Source of the DNA: Ciceribacter ferrooxidans | Lineage (GTDB): Bacteria; Pseudomonadota; Alphaproteobacteria; Rhizobiales; Rhizobiaceae | DNA length: 64,000 nucleotides | Assembly (NCBI RefSeq): GCF_004137355.1 | Contig: NZ_SDVB01000311.1 | Location: forward strand, 186,001 to 250,000 | Reading direction: 5' to 3' | Part shown: one piece after another, positions 1 through 8,812 of the stretch | Position numbering within the stretch: position 1 is the first letter of the stretch | Layout of the letters: every line of letters begins with the position of its first letter | The notes under the pieces: model-generated | Database searches by the model: none | Told to the model about the DNA's origin: nothing | What the model saw: the letters and a program-made list of their open reading frames with translations, nothing else | Position numbers and translations under genes: made by a program

Positions 1-3000
1 GCATCGTCCAGGACCATCGCGGCATGAATCACCGTCTTCAACGGGGCTGCCCGACGCAAGTCGGCGAGCATCGCCTTTACATCGCTCTCGCGCGTAACAT
101 CGCAGGCAAAAAGCCTGACGTCGACGCCACTCTGCGTCCATCGGGAAATGGCCGCGGCGGTCGCTTCGTCAGCAATTCCTCGGCGGGAGCAGAGCGCGAT
201 TGTCCGTGCGCCCTTCTCCACCAGCCATTCCGCAGCGACGAGACCGAAGCCACCAATGCCGCCCACGACGAGGTGCGCACCTTGCGGGTCGACCTTCATC
301 GTCCTCGGCGGCTTCGCGACCACGTGGTCAACGCCGGCCTTCGGAGGAAGGACGACAATCTTGCCGATATGCCCGGCGTTCTGCATCAGGCGGAACGCAT
401 CGCCGATCTCGTCATGATCGAAGGCGCGATACGGAAGCGGCGAGAAGACACCCTCCTCGAAGAGCGCACCGATCTCCGCCAGCATACGGCGCGAGAGTTC
501 CGGATGCAGGACCAGCAGCTGGTCGGCATCGATGCCAAAATAGCTGACATTGCGCCGGAAAGGACGAAGACCGATCTTGCTGTCGGCATAATAGTCGCGC
601 TTGCCGAGCTCCAGGAACCGACCGAACGGCTTGACCAGCGACAGGCTCTTCTCCATCGCCTCGCCGAAGAGCGAGTTCAGGACGATATCCACGCCCTCTC
701 CACCGGTCACACTGAGAACGTCACCGACAAAGCTCAAAGTGCGGGAATCGAAGACGTGATCGGCGCCGAGCATCTCGACAAACCGGCGCTTCTCCTCGGT
801 TCCCGCAGTCGCGATGACCTTGAGACCAGTATGCTTGGCAACCTGCAGCGCTGCAAGGCCGACCCCACCGGCGGCACCATGGATCAGAATCGTTTCACCC
901 AGCCGCGCGCGGCCGAGCTCGACGATCGCGTAATATGCCGTGAGAAAGACCACGGGAATCGAGGCCGCAGCGACCGGGTCGATACCGGCCGGCAGTCTGG
1001 CAACGCCCGTCCGCTTCACCACCACGTGCGTCGAGAACGCCGACGCCGCGATCGCCATCACAGGATCGCCGATCGTCAGGTCGTCTATCGCACTGCCGAT
1101 TCCGACCACGCGGCCGGAGAACTCCATGCCGATCGAGGCGCCGGCAAAACCGTCTTCCAGAGCCTCTTCCGGCAACAGGCCCATCGCCCACATCACGTCA
1201 CGGAAATTGAGCCCTGTCGCAGCGACCTCGACCAGCACCTCGTCGGGGCCGATCTTTGGCAATTCACAGCTTTCCCACCGTATGCTCGCGACCTGCGACG
1301 GCACTTGCTGGCGGATGACCGCCGCCGTGAAATCACTGGTAACGCCGAACGCACGCGGCGCTGCACCCGGTACTGCACGAATCTCGGAGACCGTTCCGTC
1401 AGCTTCGATCCGCCATTCTCTGTTACGTCCGGTGCTCTCGGAGACCCTACGTGCCGTTTCGAGCAACACCTTCAGGTCATCACTTTCGCCGGCGGCATCG
1501 ACGCACTCCACGTCAAGGAAGTCGAATTCGTTGCGCAGGACGCGCAGGAACACCCACAGGCCGGAATTGACAGGATCAGCCGGCTGGCCGACCGACGAGC
1601 CACCGGCCGGGGCACCGCCGGGAGCGACAACAATCAGGCGAAGCTTCTGTGTCTGAGTGACGGTGTTGCGGTATTCGGCCTGCGCCAGTGCCAGTGCGCT
1701 CAGCGCCAGAACTCGCTGCTGCAATTCGCGGGAAGCGTCCTCGACCGGCAGATGCCGGGGGCTGAGGAACACGATCTTATCGGTGGCTCCACCATCGCGG
1801 GAGAACACGTCGAGGAAAGCCGCCTTGTCGAGGGCAAGATCACCGCTGGCGGCAAACGACTGCGTGCGGGAGAAGCCTGCCGCCTTGGCGATGTCAGCGA
1901 GCGTGCCGCTGTCGGTGCCACCTCGATGAACCATGACGACCGGACGGAAGGGCTCGACAACTGCCGAGGTTTCCACGACGGTTTCGGCGCTAATCGCCCG
2001 GCTTCCGCTGGCCTCGATCAGGATGGCGCTCCCGCCGGTCATGTCCCGTTGGCGAACATTGGTGTGAACGTAGCCTCTCTGCTTGAGGAGCTCCGACCAC
2101 TCAGGGGTGGACGGGAGAGAGCCAATGGGGAACTCTTCCGATCTGCTTCGTGAAAACCAGTCTTCGTTCAAGCCATGGACGAAATCCTGGAAGACGCCGG
2201 GTGCGCTGACGGCTGCCAGCAAGACGGCCGAGCGCACAAGCCAGTCCGAGGGAAGCTTCGCCACATCATCCTCGATGAGCGCTCGCAGCCGATCGCTCGC
2301 GCTCACGACAATATCAGCCGCAAGCTCTGTCTCGAGCCGGTCAAGCACAGTCACACGGGGATCGTTTTCGAAGGTCAACTCAAGGCGGTGCCTCAGACCA
2401 TTGTCCGGCTCGTAAATGGCAAACGTGGCATTCTTCGCCTCGGCAATCTCCGCAAGCCTGCGCGTAAGGTGTGGCGACGTGCTTCCAAGCTCGAGAATGC
2501 GGGCAGTTCCGCTGCCATCTGCGAGCGCATTTCGCAGCGCCTCAACGAGCATAGCGGCGCGGTTTCGCGCGGCGACCGAATGGATCGTCAAGTGCTCCAG
2601 CGTCGCCTCGCTGATGAAGCGGTCGGCCCTTCCGCCTTCCTCGCCGGATGTCACCGACACTGCGCTAAGGCGCTCGCGAACCTCCCGATAGCAGTCATTG
2701 ATGAGCACAGCCTCGACCGTTCGTTCGGGCGCGCTCGCGTAGAGTTCACCCAAAACCTCGCTGACCGGAGGCAAGGAACACTCACTGGCAAGTTGCCATC
2801 CGTCTTCGCGCTGCTCCGCAAGACCGGCGTCAGTCAACAGATGCAGGCCATTGAACAAGAACGGACGAAGACGCGGATCCTCCGGTAGATCGGAGGCTGC
2901 AATAACCTGCTTCCCTTGGCCAACAATCGACAGAAGGTCATGCATCGCGCGGAAGACGGCCGCATTGAAGAGAAACGTTTCGTTGTCGAGCGCGCTTTCG

Positions 3001-6000
3001 GGAGCATCGTTGAACAGCGCCTTGCCGGAAGCTGCCCCAGCGGCTGAAGCAATCGTCTGTCGCGCTGTGGCAGGCAGCATCTCGTAGTGGAAGGAAAGCG
3101 CACCGAGCGTCTTGCGCTGCTTCAAATAAGTACGCCGGAAACGGCAATCCTCAAACGTCGCAATGCGGCGGCCATCCTCGTCGAAGAGATGGAACTTCGC
3201 TTTGATCGACGTCGGGCTCAATCGTTCAATTTCGATGACGGCACGACGGAGCGGCTTTTCCGTCACCGCTACGCGGATCGCTCCAAAACGAACGGGAATA
3301 TACGGTGCTCCGCTATGATCGCCGCTGAACCGGTCGAAGAGTGCGACCAAGCCGTGGAAGGCCGCATCGACCGACATGGGATTCAGGTTGTAACGGAGGC
3401 TCGGATGCGCCGGCTTCTCGGCCTCGTTGAGGCGCACCTCGATCAGGCGCTCGCCATGGCAGACGGTCTGCGCCATGAGCTGGAAGCTAGGGCCGTAATC
3501 GAGACCGAAATTGGCAGCAATCCGGTAGGTGTTGGCCGGATCTATCTCTGCACTGGCGCCGTCCGCCTCGATTTCGGGGGCCGATGCCAACTCGGCGGCC
3601 GTCAGCTTCCGGCTACGCGCCACGACATGAACCGACCAGTCGTCCTCGCTCAACCGTTCGCGTGAACGAATTTCGAGGTCTCCCGTTTCCGGTGAGATAA
3701 TCGTCGACAGCTCGATCAGGCGGTTACGGCTGAGTTCAAGCGGACGCACGATCTCGAGATTTGAGATCTCCACCTGATCATGGCGATAGAATTGCCGTGC
3801 GGCGGCAAGCGCGATTTCGATAAACCCGCTGCCCGGCATGATCGCACGCCCATCGACCACGTGCTCGGCAAGATCGGGGAAGAGATGGGCGTCGATGTGG
3901 TTCTTCCACGATGCCCCGTTGGGATCGATGCGCCAGCCGGCGAGCGTGTAACCGTATTCGTTGTCACGACCATAGATGTCAGCGCGATCGCTGGTCCGGT
4001 CAGGACGCAGATCGACCTTATCGAAGGGAAGGGCCGGGAGAGAGACGAATGCATTCCGGCGTCCGAAAACGCGCTCCTCGTCGAAAGCCGCACCACTCGC
4101 CATCGCGCGCGCCATCGACTGGAAGACCGGGTCAACGCCGAATTCGTGATCATCCCGCGAAAGCGTCGGAACGACGCTCACCGAGGCCGAGCGGTTCTTG
4201 GCAATGTCGCCGATATAGCCGCCTAGAATGGCGCGAGGCGAGACCTCGATGAACACGGTGCAGCCCTGCGCGATCGCCTCCTCGACGGCATGCATGAATT
4301 TCACCGGCTGGCGAACGTTGCGCCACCAGTATTCCGGCGTAAGCGAGGCGCCGTCCAGAACCGTTCCCGTAACCGTCGAGATAAAGGCAGTCGCCGAAGA
4401 CCGGGGGGAAATGGTGGGCATGTCCGCCATAAAAGCGTCGCGTGCCCGGTCGATGAGCGGATGATGGAAGGGATAGTTGATGTCGAGCGGTTGAACCGCG
4501 ACCTTACGCTTGCGCGCCTTTTCTCGCAGGGCCTTCACCTGCTCGTAGGTGCCGGATACGGTCACGGAGTTGTGTGCGTTGATCGCGGCAACGGTAATTC
4601 CATCAAGCTCCAGGGACTTGATGAGGTCGAGTGTAGCCTGCTCGCCGAGTTTGACGGCGGCCATTGTACCGTCACCCGCCAGCACATCCTGGTGAAGCGA
4701 ACGTTTTGCGATCACCGTAACGGCGTCCTCGAGCGTCAGGGCACCCGCCGCGTAAGCCGCCGCCACTTCGCCGACGGAGTGACCGAGCACCGCCTGTGTG
4801 TCCAGACCAAGAGCTACCAGGGCATCGAACAATGCGACCTGAATCGCAAACAGCAGCGGCTGGGCGATCTTGGTGTCGCCGAGCTTCTCCGTAAGTTCCG
4901 GATCGGACAGAACCTCAAGCAGGTCGACCTGCGAATAGGCATGGAACAATCGGGAGACCGTCGAGAACGTGGTGCGGAATACCTCGTTACGGTTCAACGC
5001 GTCCAGCCCCATGCCAGCCCACTGGGCACCGTTGCCAGAGAACGCCAGCGCAACCTTGGGGTCGCGTGCCGTGGCCTCGCCGATCTCCGCTATGCCGCGA
5101 CCGGCACCCGCAAGATAGGCTGAGATCGTCTCCGACACACTTTCGGCGGAGCCGCGCATAACGAAGCGGTGCCGCATCGCGCTTCTGTTCGCACCGGCGG
5201 CTGCGACAATAGCTCTTTTTTCCGTTGCGCTCGAAGCCTCTTCCAGCCGTTCGCGGTAGCCTTCGAGAAGGCCTCGCAGGCTTTCGGCCGTGTGGGCTGA
5301 CGCCAGAAAGACAGGAGTCTCGCCCTGATCGTCACCGGCACGCTGGTCCACGCCCGCCTGGGGGTCCGAGAGGACGACATGGGCGTTCGCACCGCCGAAG
5401 CCGAACGAATTGACGCCCGCAAGACGAGGACGATCGCTTCTCTCGAGCAGAATCGGCTCATTGGCCACCCGGACGTTCAGTCCCTCGAAGTCGATGTCCT
5501 CATTCGGCTTCTCGAAATGCAGCGAAGCCGGAAGATAGTTGTTCTCCAGCGCCAGCATGGCCTTTATCATGCCAAGGAGACCGGAAGCCGGTTCGGTATG
5601 GCCGATATTGGATTTGATTGATCCGATCGGGATCGGCTGGCGGCGACGCTTGCCGATGACCTGGCCAAGAGACCACACTTCAGCCGGGTCACCGACCTTG
5701 GTGCCGGTTCCATGCCCCTCGATGAAGACGACATCGTTGGGGTCGATGCCGTTACCGTCATAGACAGCCCTCAACAGCTCGGCTTGCGCCTCCCGCGACG
5801 GAAGAGAGATGCCGTTCGTTCGACCGGCCGCATTGGTGCCCGTCGCCACGATCGTAGCGCGACTGCGATCACCCTCCCGGCGCACTCTATCGGACCGCCT
5901 CAGCACGAGGGCGGCCGCTCCTTCCGCACGGACGTAACCGATACCGTCGTCGTCATAGGCCTTGCAGAGACCGTCCATCGAGAGCATGCGCGCCTGCGCA

Positions 6001-6629
6001 AAGCCGACGAACGGAAGAGGATGAACGAGAACGTTGACGCCACCGACGATTGCGGTGTCAATTTCATCCGATTCAAGCGCCTTGACCGCCTGATCGAGTG
6101 CCACCAGCGACGATGAACAGGCCGTATCGACCGACAAACTGGGACCGTTCAGACCAAAGACGTGAGAAATACGGTTGGCGACGACCGAAAGCGTGTTGCC
6201 CGTCATGAAGTAGGGACCAGGAGCCGCCGGGTCCTCAACCGAAAGATTGGCGTGATCGAGACTGGATGCACCGACGAAGACGGCCACCCTCTCCCCTTGA
6301 ATCTTGGCCACCGGGATATTGGCATCCTCGAGCGCTCGCCAGGTGACCTCTAGGAGCAGCCTCTGTTGCGGATCCATGAAAACGGCTTCGCGTTTCGAAA
6401 TGCCGAACAATGCAGGGTCGAAGCTGTAGATGTCGCCGAGAACGCCCGCCGCGAAAGTATAGGACTTGCCAGCCACGCCCATTTCCGGGTGCCAGAATCG
6501 CGCCAAATCCCAGCGGTCGCCCGGTATGCTCGTAACGGAGCATACCTCGGCGCGCATCAACTCGAACAATTCCTCGGGTGAATTCGCCCCAGGTGCGGCG
6601 CATGCGCGCCCGATTACTTCTACCGTCAT
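1..6629 (-). CDS. Type I polyketide synthase, highly reducing, C-terminus outside the window
   Basis: About 2,209 codons are visible. The ATG follows an in-frame TAG directly, so the start cannot lie upstream; its ribosome binding site is weak. Domains in order: ketosynthase (about 1-425; Cys171 in DTACSSS, His306 in EGHGTGT, His344); acyltransferase (about 530-830; Ser618 in GHSVGE); dehydratase (about 895-1180; His923 in HxxxGxxxxP and a later DAAFH); a methyltransferase-like region (around 1330-1500) whose SAM motif is degenerate (LELGSTS); a structural pseudo-KR region (around 1600-1750); enoylreductase (about 1800-2090; HGAAGGVG); and a ketoreductase starting with GGIGGFG near 2115, cut by the edge. 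An ACP should follow outside. The layout predicts a saturated polyketide or fatty-acid-like chain. RkpA, the rhizobial PKS/FAS-like protein for a surface-polysaccharide lipid, is a candidate relative, but I cannot show orthology. The chain length and product are unknown. Confidence 0.93.
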   Translation of the reverse strand, partial: MTVEVIGRACAAPGANSPEELFELMRAEVCSVTSIPGDRWDLARFWHPEMGVAGKSYTFAAGVLGDIYSFDPALFGISKREAVFMDPQQRLLLEVTWRALEDANIPVAKIQGERVAVFVGASSLDHANLSVEDPAAPGPYFMTGNTLSVVANRISHVFGLNGPSLSVDTACSSSLVALDQAVKALESDEIDTAIVGGVNVLVHPLPFVGFAQARMLSMDGLCKAYDDDGIGYVRAEGAAALVLRRSDRVRREGDRSRATIVATGTNAAGRTNGISLPSREAQAELLRAVYDGNGIDPNDVVFIEGHGTGTKVGDPAEVWSLGQVIGKRRRQPIPIGSIKSNIGHTEPASGLLGMIKAMLALENNYLPASLHFEKPNEDIDFEGLNVRVANEPILLERSDRPRLAGVNSFGFGGANAHVVLSDPQAGVDQRAGDDQGETPVFLASAHTAESLRGLLEGYRERLEEASSATEKRAIVAAAGANRSAMRHRFVMRGSAESVSETISAYLAGAGRGIAEIGEATARDPKVALAFSGNGAQWAGMGLDALNRNEVFRTTFSTVSRLFHAYSQVDLLEVLSDPELTEKLGDTKIAQPLLFAIQVALFDALVALGLDTQAVLGHSVGEVAAAYAAGALTLEDAVTVIAKRSLHQDVLAGDGTMAAVKLGEQATLDLIKSLELDGITVAAINAHNSVTVSGTYEQVKALREKARKRKVAVQPLDINYPFHHPLIDRARDAFMADMPTISPRSSATAFISTVTGTVLDGASLTPEYWWRNVRQPVKFMHAVEEAIAQGCTVFIEVSPRAILGGYIGDIAKNRSASVSVVPTLSRDDHEFGVDPVFQSMARAMASGAAFDEERVFGRRNAFVSLPALPFDKVDLRPDRTSDRADIYGRDNEYGYTLAGWRIDPNGASWKNHIDAHLFPDLAEHVVDGRAIMPGSGFIEIALAAARQFYRHDQVEISNLEIVRPLELSRNRLIELSTIISPETGDLEIRSRERLSEDDWSVHVVARSRKLTAAELASAPEIEADGASAEIDPANTYRIAANFGLDYGPSFQLMAQTVCHGERLIEVRLNEAEKPAHPSLRYNLNPMSVDAAFHGLVALFDRFSGDHSGAPYIPVRFGAIRVAVTEKPLRRAVIEIERLSPTSIKAKFHLFDEDGRRIATFEDCRFRRTYLKQRKTLGALSFHYEMLPATARQTIASAAGAASGKALFNDAPESALDNETFLFNAAVFRAMHDLLSIVGQGKQVIAASDLPEDPRLRPFLFNGLHLLTDAGLAEQREDGWQLASECSLPPVSEVLGELYASAPERTVEAVLINDCYREVRERLSAVSVTSGEEGGRADRFISEATLEHLTIHSVAARNRAAMLVEALRNALADGSGTARILELGSTSPHLTRRLAEIAEAKNATFAIYEPDNGLRHRLELTFENDPRVTVLDRLETELAADIVVSASDRLRALIEDDVAKLPSDWLVRSAVLLAAVSAPGVFQDFVHGLNEDWFSRSRSEEFPIGSLPSTPEWSELLKQRGYVHTNVRQRDMTGGSAILIEASGSRAISAETVVETSAVVEPFRPVVMVHRGGTDSGTLADIAKAAGFSRTQSFAASGDLALDKAAFLDVFSRDGGATDKIVFLSPRHLPVEDASRELQQRVLALSALALAQAEYRNTVTQTQKLRLIVVAPGGAPAGGSSVGQPADPVNSGLWVFLRVLRNEFDFLDVECVDAAGESDDLKVLLETARRVSESTGRNREWRIEADGTVSEIRAVPGAAPRAFGVTSDFTAAVIRQQVPSQVASIRWESCELPKIGPDEVLVEVAATGLNFRDVMWAMGLLPEEALEDGFAGASIGMEFSGRVVGIGSAIDDLTIGDPVMAIAASAFSTHVVVKRTGVARLPAGIDPVAAASIPVVFLTAYYAIVELGRARLGETILIHGAAGGVGLAALQVAKHTGLKVIATAGTEEKRRFVEMLGADHVFDSRTLSFVGDVLSVTGGEGVDIVLNSLFGEAMEKSLSLVKPFGRFLELGKRDYYADSKIGLRPFRRNVSYFGIDADQLLVLHPELSRRMLAEIGALFEEGVFSPLPYRAFDHDEIGDAFRLMQNAGHIGKIVVLPPKAGVDHVVAKPPRTMKVDPQGAHLVVGGIGGFGLVAAEWLVEKGARTIALCSRRGIADEATAAAISRWTQSGVDVRLFACDVTRESDVKAMLADLRRAAPLKTVIHAAMVLDD

Positions 6630-6827
6630 CTAAACATCGCAGATCTGATAGTTTCAGCACAACTGTCCGTGGCACTCGGCACGGGATTTTCCCTAGCACT
6701 TAGACAAGCGGCGAAAGGGCGTCAATCGGCTATTGCCCTTGAACATCAATTGACGAACCGAGAGGCGATCGACGGCACCCGTCCAACCGCCCTTCCCGCC
6801 GAACTGGTCTTTGCCGGCACAGGCAAC

Positions 6828-6857
6828 AAAAAACCTCCGGTTGATCCCGGAGGTTCT
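6828..6857 (-). terminator. Rho-independent terminator of the CarD gene
   Basis: Read on the minus strand, a CCTCCGG / CCGGAGG stem with a six-base loop is followed by a run of six T. It lies 38 bases past the CarD stop codon and separates CarD from the polyketide synthase downstream. Confidence 0.85.
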
Positions 6858-6894
6858 TGTCGACAAACTTGCCCGGCCCGCGAAGCATCGCCGA

Positions 6895-7467
6895 TCAGGC
6901 AGCTTCTTCTTCTTGGGCGTCCTCGTCGTCCACGACCTTGCCACGCTTCGGACCCTTCGCCAGGTTGACCTCCACGAGACGCACCGCTTCGGTCTCCGAC
7001 ATCTTGTTGACGGCAGCGATCTCACGGGCCATGCGGTCGAGCGCAGCCTCGTAAAGCTGCCGTTCGGAGTACGACTGTTCCGGCTGGTTCTCGGCGCGAT
7101 AAAGATCACGCACGACCTCCGCGATCGAGATCAGGTCACCCGAGTTGATCTTCGCATCATATTCCTGTGCGCGACGCGACCACATGGTGCGCTTAACGCG
7201 AGCTTTTCCCTGCACGACCTTCAACGCACGATCAACGAAATCCGTCTCCGACAGCTTGCGCATGCCGATGCTGACAGCCTTGCCGACAGGCACCTTCAAC
7301 CGCATCTTGTCCTTCTCGAAATCAATCACAAAAAGCTCGAGCTTCATGCCGGCGACTTCTTGCTCTTCGATTGCGGTGATGGTACCGACGCCATGTGCGG
7401 GATAGACGATCGACTCGCCGGTTTTGAATCCCTGGCGCGTTGAAGATTTTTTCTGCTGGATTGTCAT
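6895..7467 (-). CDS. CarD family transcriptional regulator (CdnL type)
   Basis: A 190-residue protein. The N-terminal CarD/TRCF RNA-polymerase-interaction domain (about 10-70) carries the characteristic VYPAHGVG motif, followed by a helical C-terminal part and an acidic tail. Members bind the RNA polymerase beta subunit and stabilise open promoter complexes, often at rRNA promoters. An in-frame TTG three codons upstream (7476) lies too close to the GGGAG ribosome binding site, so the ATG at 7467 is preferred. It follows the ferredoxin, S4 protein and helicase genes on the same strand, and a clear terminator lies behind it. Its place before the polyketide synthase may be chance, because the terminator separates them. 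Confidence 0.93.
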   Translation of the reverse strand: MTIQQKKSSTRQGFKTGESIVYPAHGVGTITAIEEQEVAGMKLELFVIDFEKDKMRLKVPVGKAVSIGMRKLSETDFVDRALKVVQGKARVKRTMWSRRAQEYDAKINSGDLISIAEVVRDLYRAENQPEQSYSERQLYEAALDRMAREIAAVNKMSETEAVRLVEVNLAKGPKRGKVVDDEDAQEEEAA

Positions 7468-7854
7468 TCGAATCAAAAACTCCCTGTTGAGCTCCCGGCA
7501 TTGCCGGAGCCGGGTCGGTCAGGCCCGGATGAGACGGGGGAAGCCGTCGGATCATTCCACACCAATCCGGTAGGCCAAGACGCAAACAAAACCCACCATC
7601 GCGACTGCGACGCGACAACAGAACTGCCGCTTATGTCACGGAAACCGCGCTTGGTCTGGTGTTTGCTTTCGTGATGGCTCAGGGCATAACAATGCCGCAA
7701 CGTGGATCAGTATGCCGAAACTAACACAAAAAGATGAATAAATCAATATTTTGCTGCAGCCGCTCTGCAACGGCCGCGGAAGGAAAGTTTTTCCTTTCCC
7801 TCAACGACTTAGACTCGCCAGAATGAACTTCGCGACACCCAGCCGATAAGAGCG
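7468..7854. other. 387-base gap between ferredoxin and CarD
   Basis: No convincing gene. The part next to CarD must hold the CarD ribosome binding site and promoter. An AT-rich patch lies at about 7725-7755. A short GGAAAG / CTTTCC inverted repeat sits at 7782-7799, past the ferredoxin stop, but it lacks a following T run, so I do not call it a terminator. Confidence 0.6.
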
Positions 7855-8193
7855 TCAATCACCCTGACCTGGCTTTGGCGAAAAGTATTTTTCAAACTTT
7901 CCGGGGACGCCGTCCATCTCCTTCGCTTCGGGCAGCGGATCACGTTTGCTGGTGATGTTCGGCCAGATCTGCGCGAATTCCGTGTTGACCTTCAGCCAAT
8001 GATCAAGCCCCGGTTCGGTATCGGGCTTGATGGCCTCCGCGGGACATTCGGGCTCGCAGACGCCACAGTCGATGCACTCGTCCGGATGGATGACCAGGAA
8101 ATTCTCGCCCTCGTAGAAGCAGTCTACAGGGCAGACCTCGACGCAGTCGGTATATTTGCAGCGGATACAATTGTCGGTGACAATGTACGTCAT
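7855..8193 (-). CDS. fdxA: Seven-iron ferredoxin FdxA
   Basis: A 112-residue ferredoxin. The first cysteine cluster (CxxCxxxxCxxxCP, residues 9-21) has the spacing of a [3Fe-4S]/[4Fe-4S] protein, and the second ([12 protein letters not shown], about 39-50) supplies the remaining ligands. The C-terminal half of about 60 residues is the extension usual in the FdxA family. It is a soluble low-potential electron carrier whose partner cannot be told from the sequence. The ATG at 8193 begins the conserved MTYIV start; longer in-frame readings add non-conserved sequence. It lies 198 bases beyond the S4-protein gene on the same strand. Confidence 0.95.
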   Translation of the reverse strand: MTYIVTDNCIRCKYTDCVEVCPVDCFYEGENFLVIHPDECIDCGVCEPECPAEAIKPDTEPGLDHWLKVNTEFAQIWPNITSKRDPLPEAKEMDGVPGKFEKYFSPKPGQGD

Positions 8194-8391
8194 TGCGGCA
8201 CTCCAGCAATCTTTCGTTCTCGGCGCCGTGGCGGACTGCGGCCGACCACAGATACGAACAGGCAAAACACGGGAGACAGACGGAGGGCACGCCCTCATGG
8301 TGTCTGCGGGACTGGCAAGTCAGCTAATGGGTTATTTCGGCGAATGCAAGAATAAACCTTACGACAAGACGCCGCATTTGAAACGGTTCTT

Positions 8392-8808
8392 CTATTCGCT
8401 CCACCAATCGCCGTCCGAGCGCAGTTCATCGAGCACCCGGCGCTGCTTCTTGGTCGGACGTCCGGTCCCGGCTTCACGAGTCGCGTGGCTGGAAACGTTG
8501 GAAAGCTGCTGCTCCTGCGCGGCAGGCGTGACGTCGTCATAGAGCTGCCGAGCCTCCTCGTAAGGCCCGCGCCGCACTCCGGCGGCCCTCACTATGAGAA
8601 CGCGGCTTCGCGTGCCTGCAGCCAAGACGATCCGGTCGCCGGCTCTCACCGTATAGCTCGCGTGAAGTACCTTCTGATCGTTCACACGAACGTCTCCGGC
8701 CGCGATTCGACGCTGGGCGATCGAGCGAGACTTCGCCATACGGGCAAAGAACAGCCACTTGTCGAGGCGCTGACGCGAATCCGACTGCGGCTGTTTCTCC
8801 TCGCTCAT
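8392..8808 (-). CDS. S4-domain RNA-binding protein, Hsp15-like
   Basis: A 138-residue basic protein with an S4 RNA-binding domain at about 14-75 (RLDKWLFFARMAKSRS, then the glycine and valine positions typical of the fold). In E. coli the relative Hsp15 binds stalled 50S subunits that carry nascent chains and helps recycle them. The start lies four bases after the helicase stop, so the two are almost certainly co-transcribed and perhaps translationally coupled. The C-terminal third is charged and probably disordered. Confidence 0.9.
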   Translation of the reverse strand: MSEEKQPQSDSRQRLDKWLFFARMAKSRSIAQRRIAAGDVRVNDQKVLHASYTVRAGDRIVLAAGTRSRVLIVRAAGVRRGPYEEARQLYDDVTPAAQEQQLSNVSSHATREAGTGRPTKKQRRVLDELRSDGDWWSE

Positions 8809-8812
8809 CGCC

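Noticed and set aside
24-2153. Long open frame of 709 codons on the plus strand
   Set aside because: It lies antisense to the polyketide synthase, whose ER and KR motifs are clear. The frame has no recognisable domain and arises from GC-rich codon use.
7782-7799. Terminator for fdxA
   Set aside because: The GGAAAG / CTTTCC stem is short and no T run follows on the minus strand.
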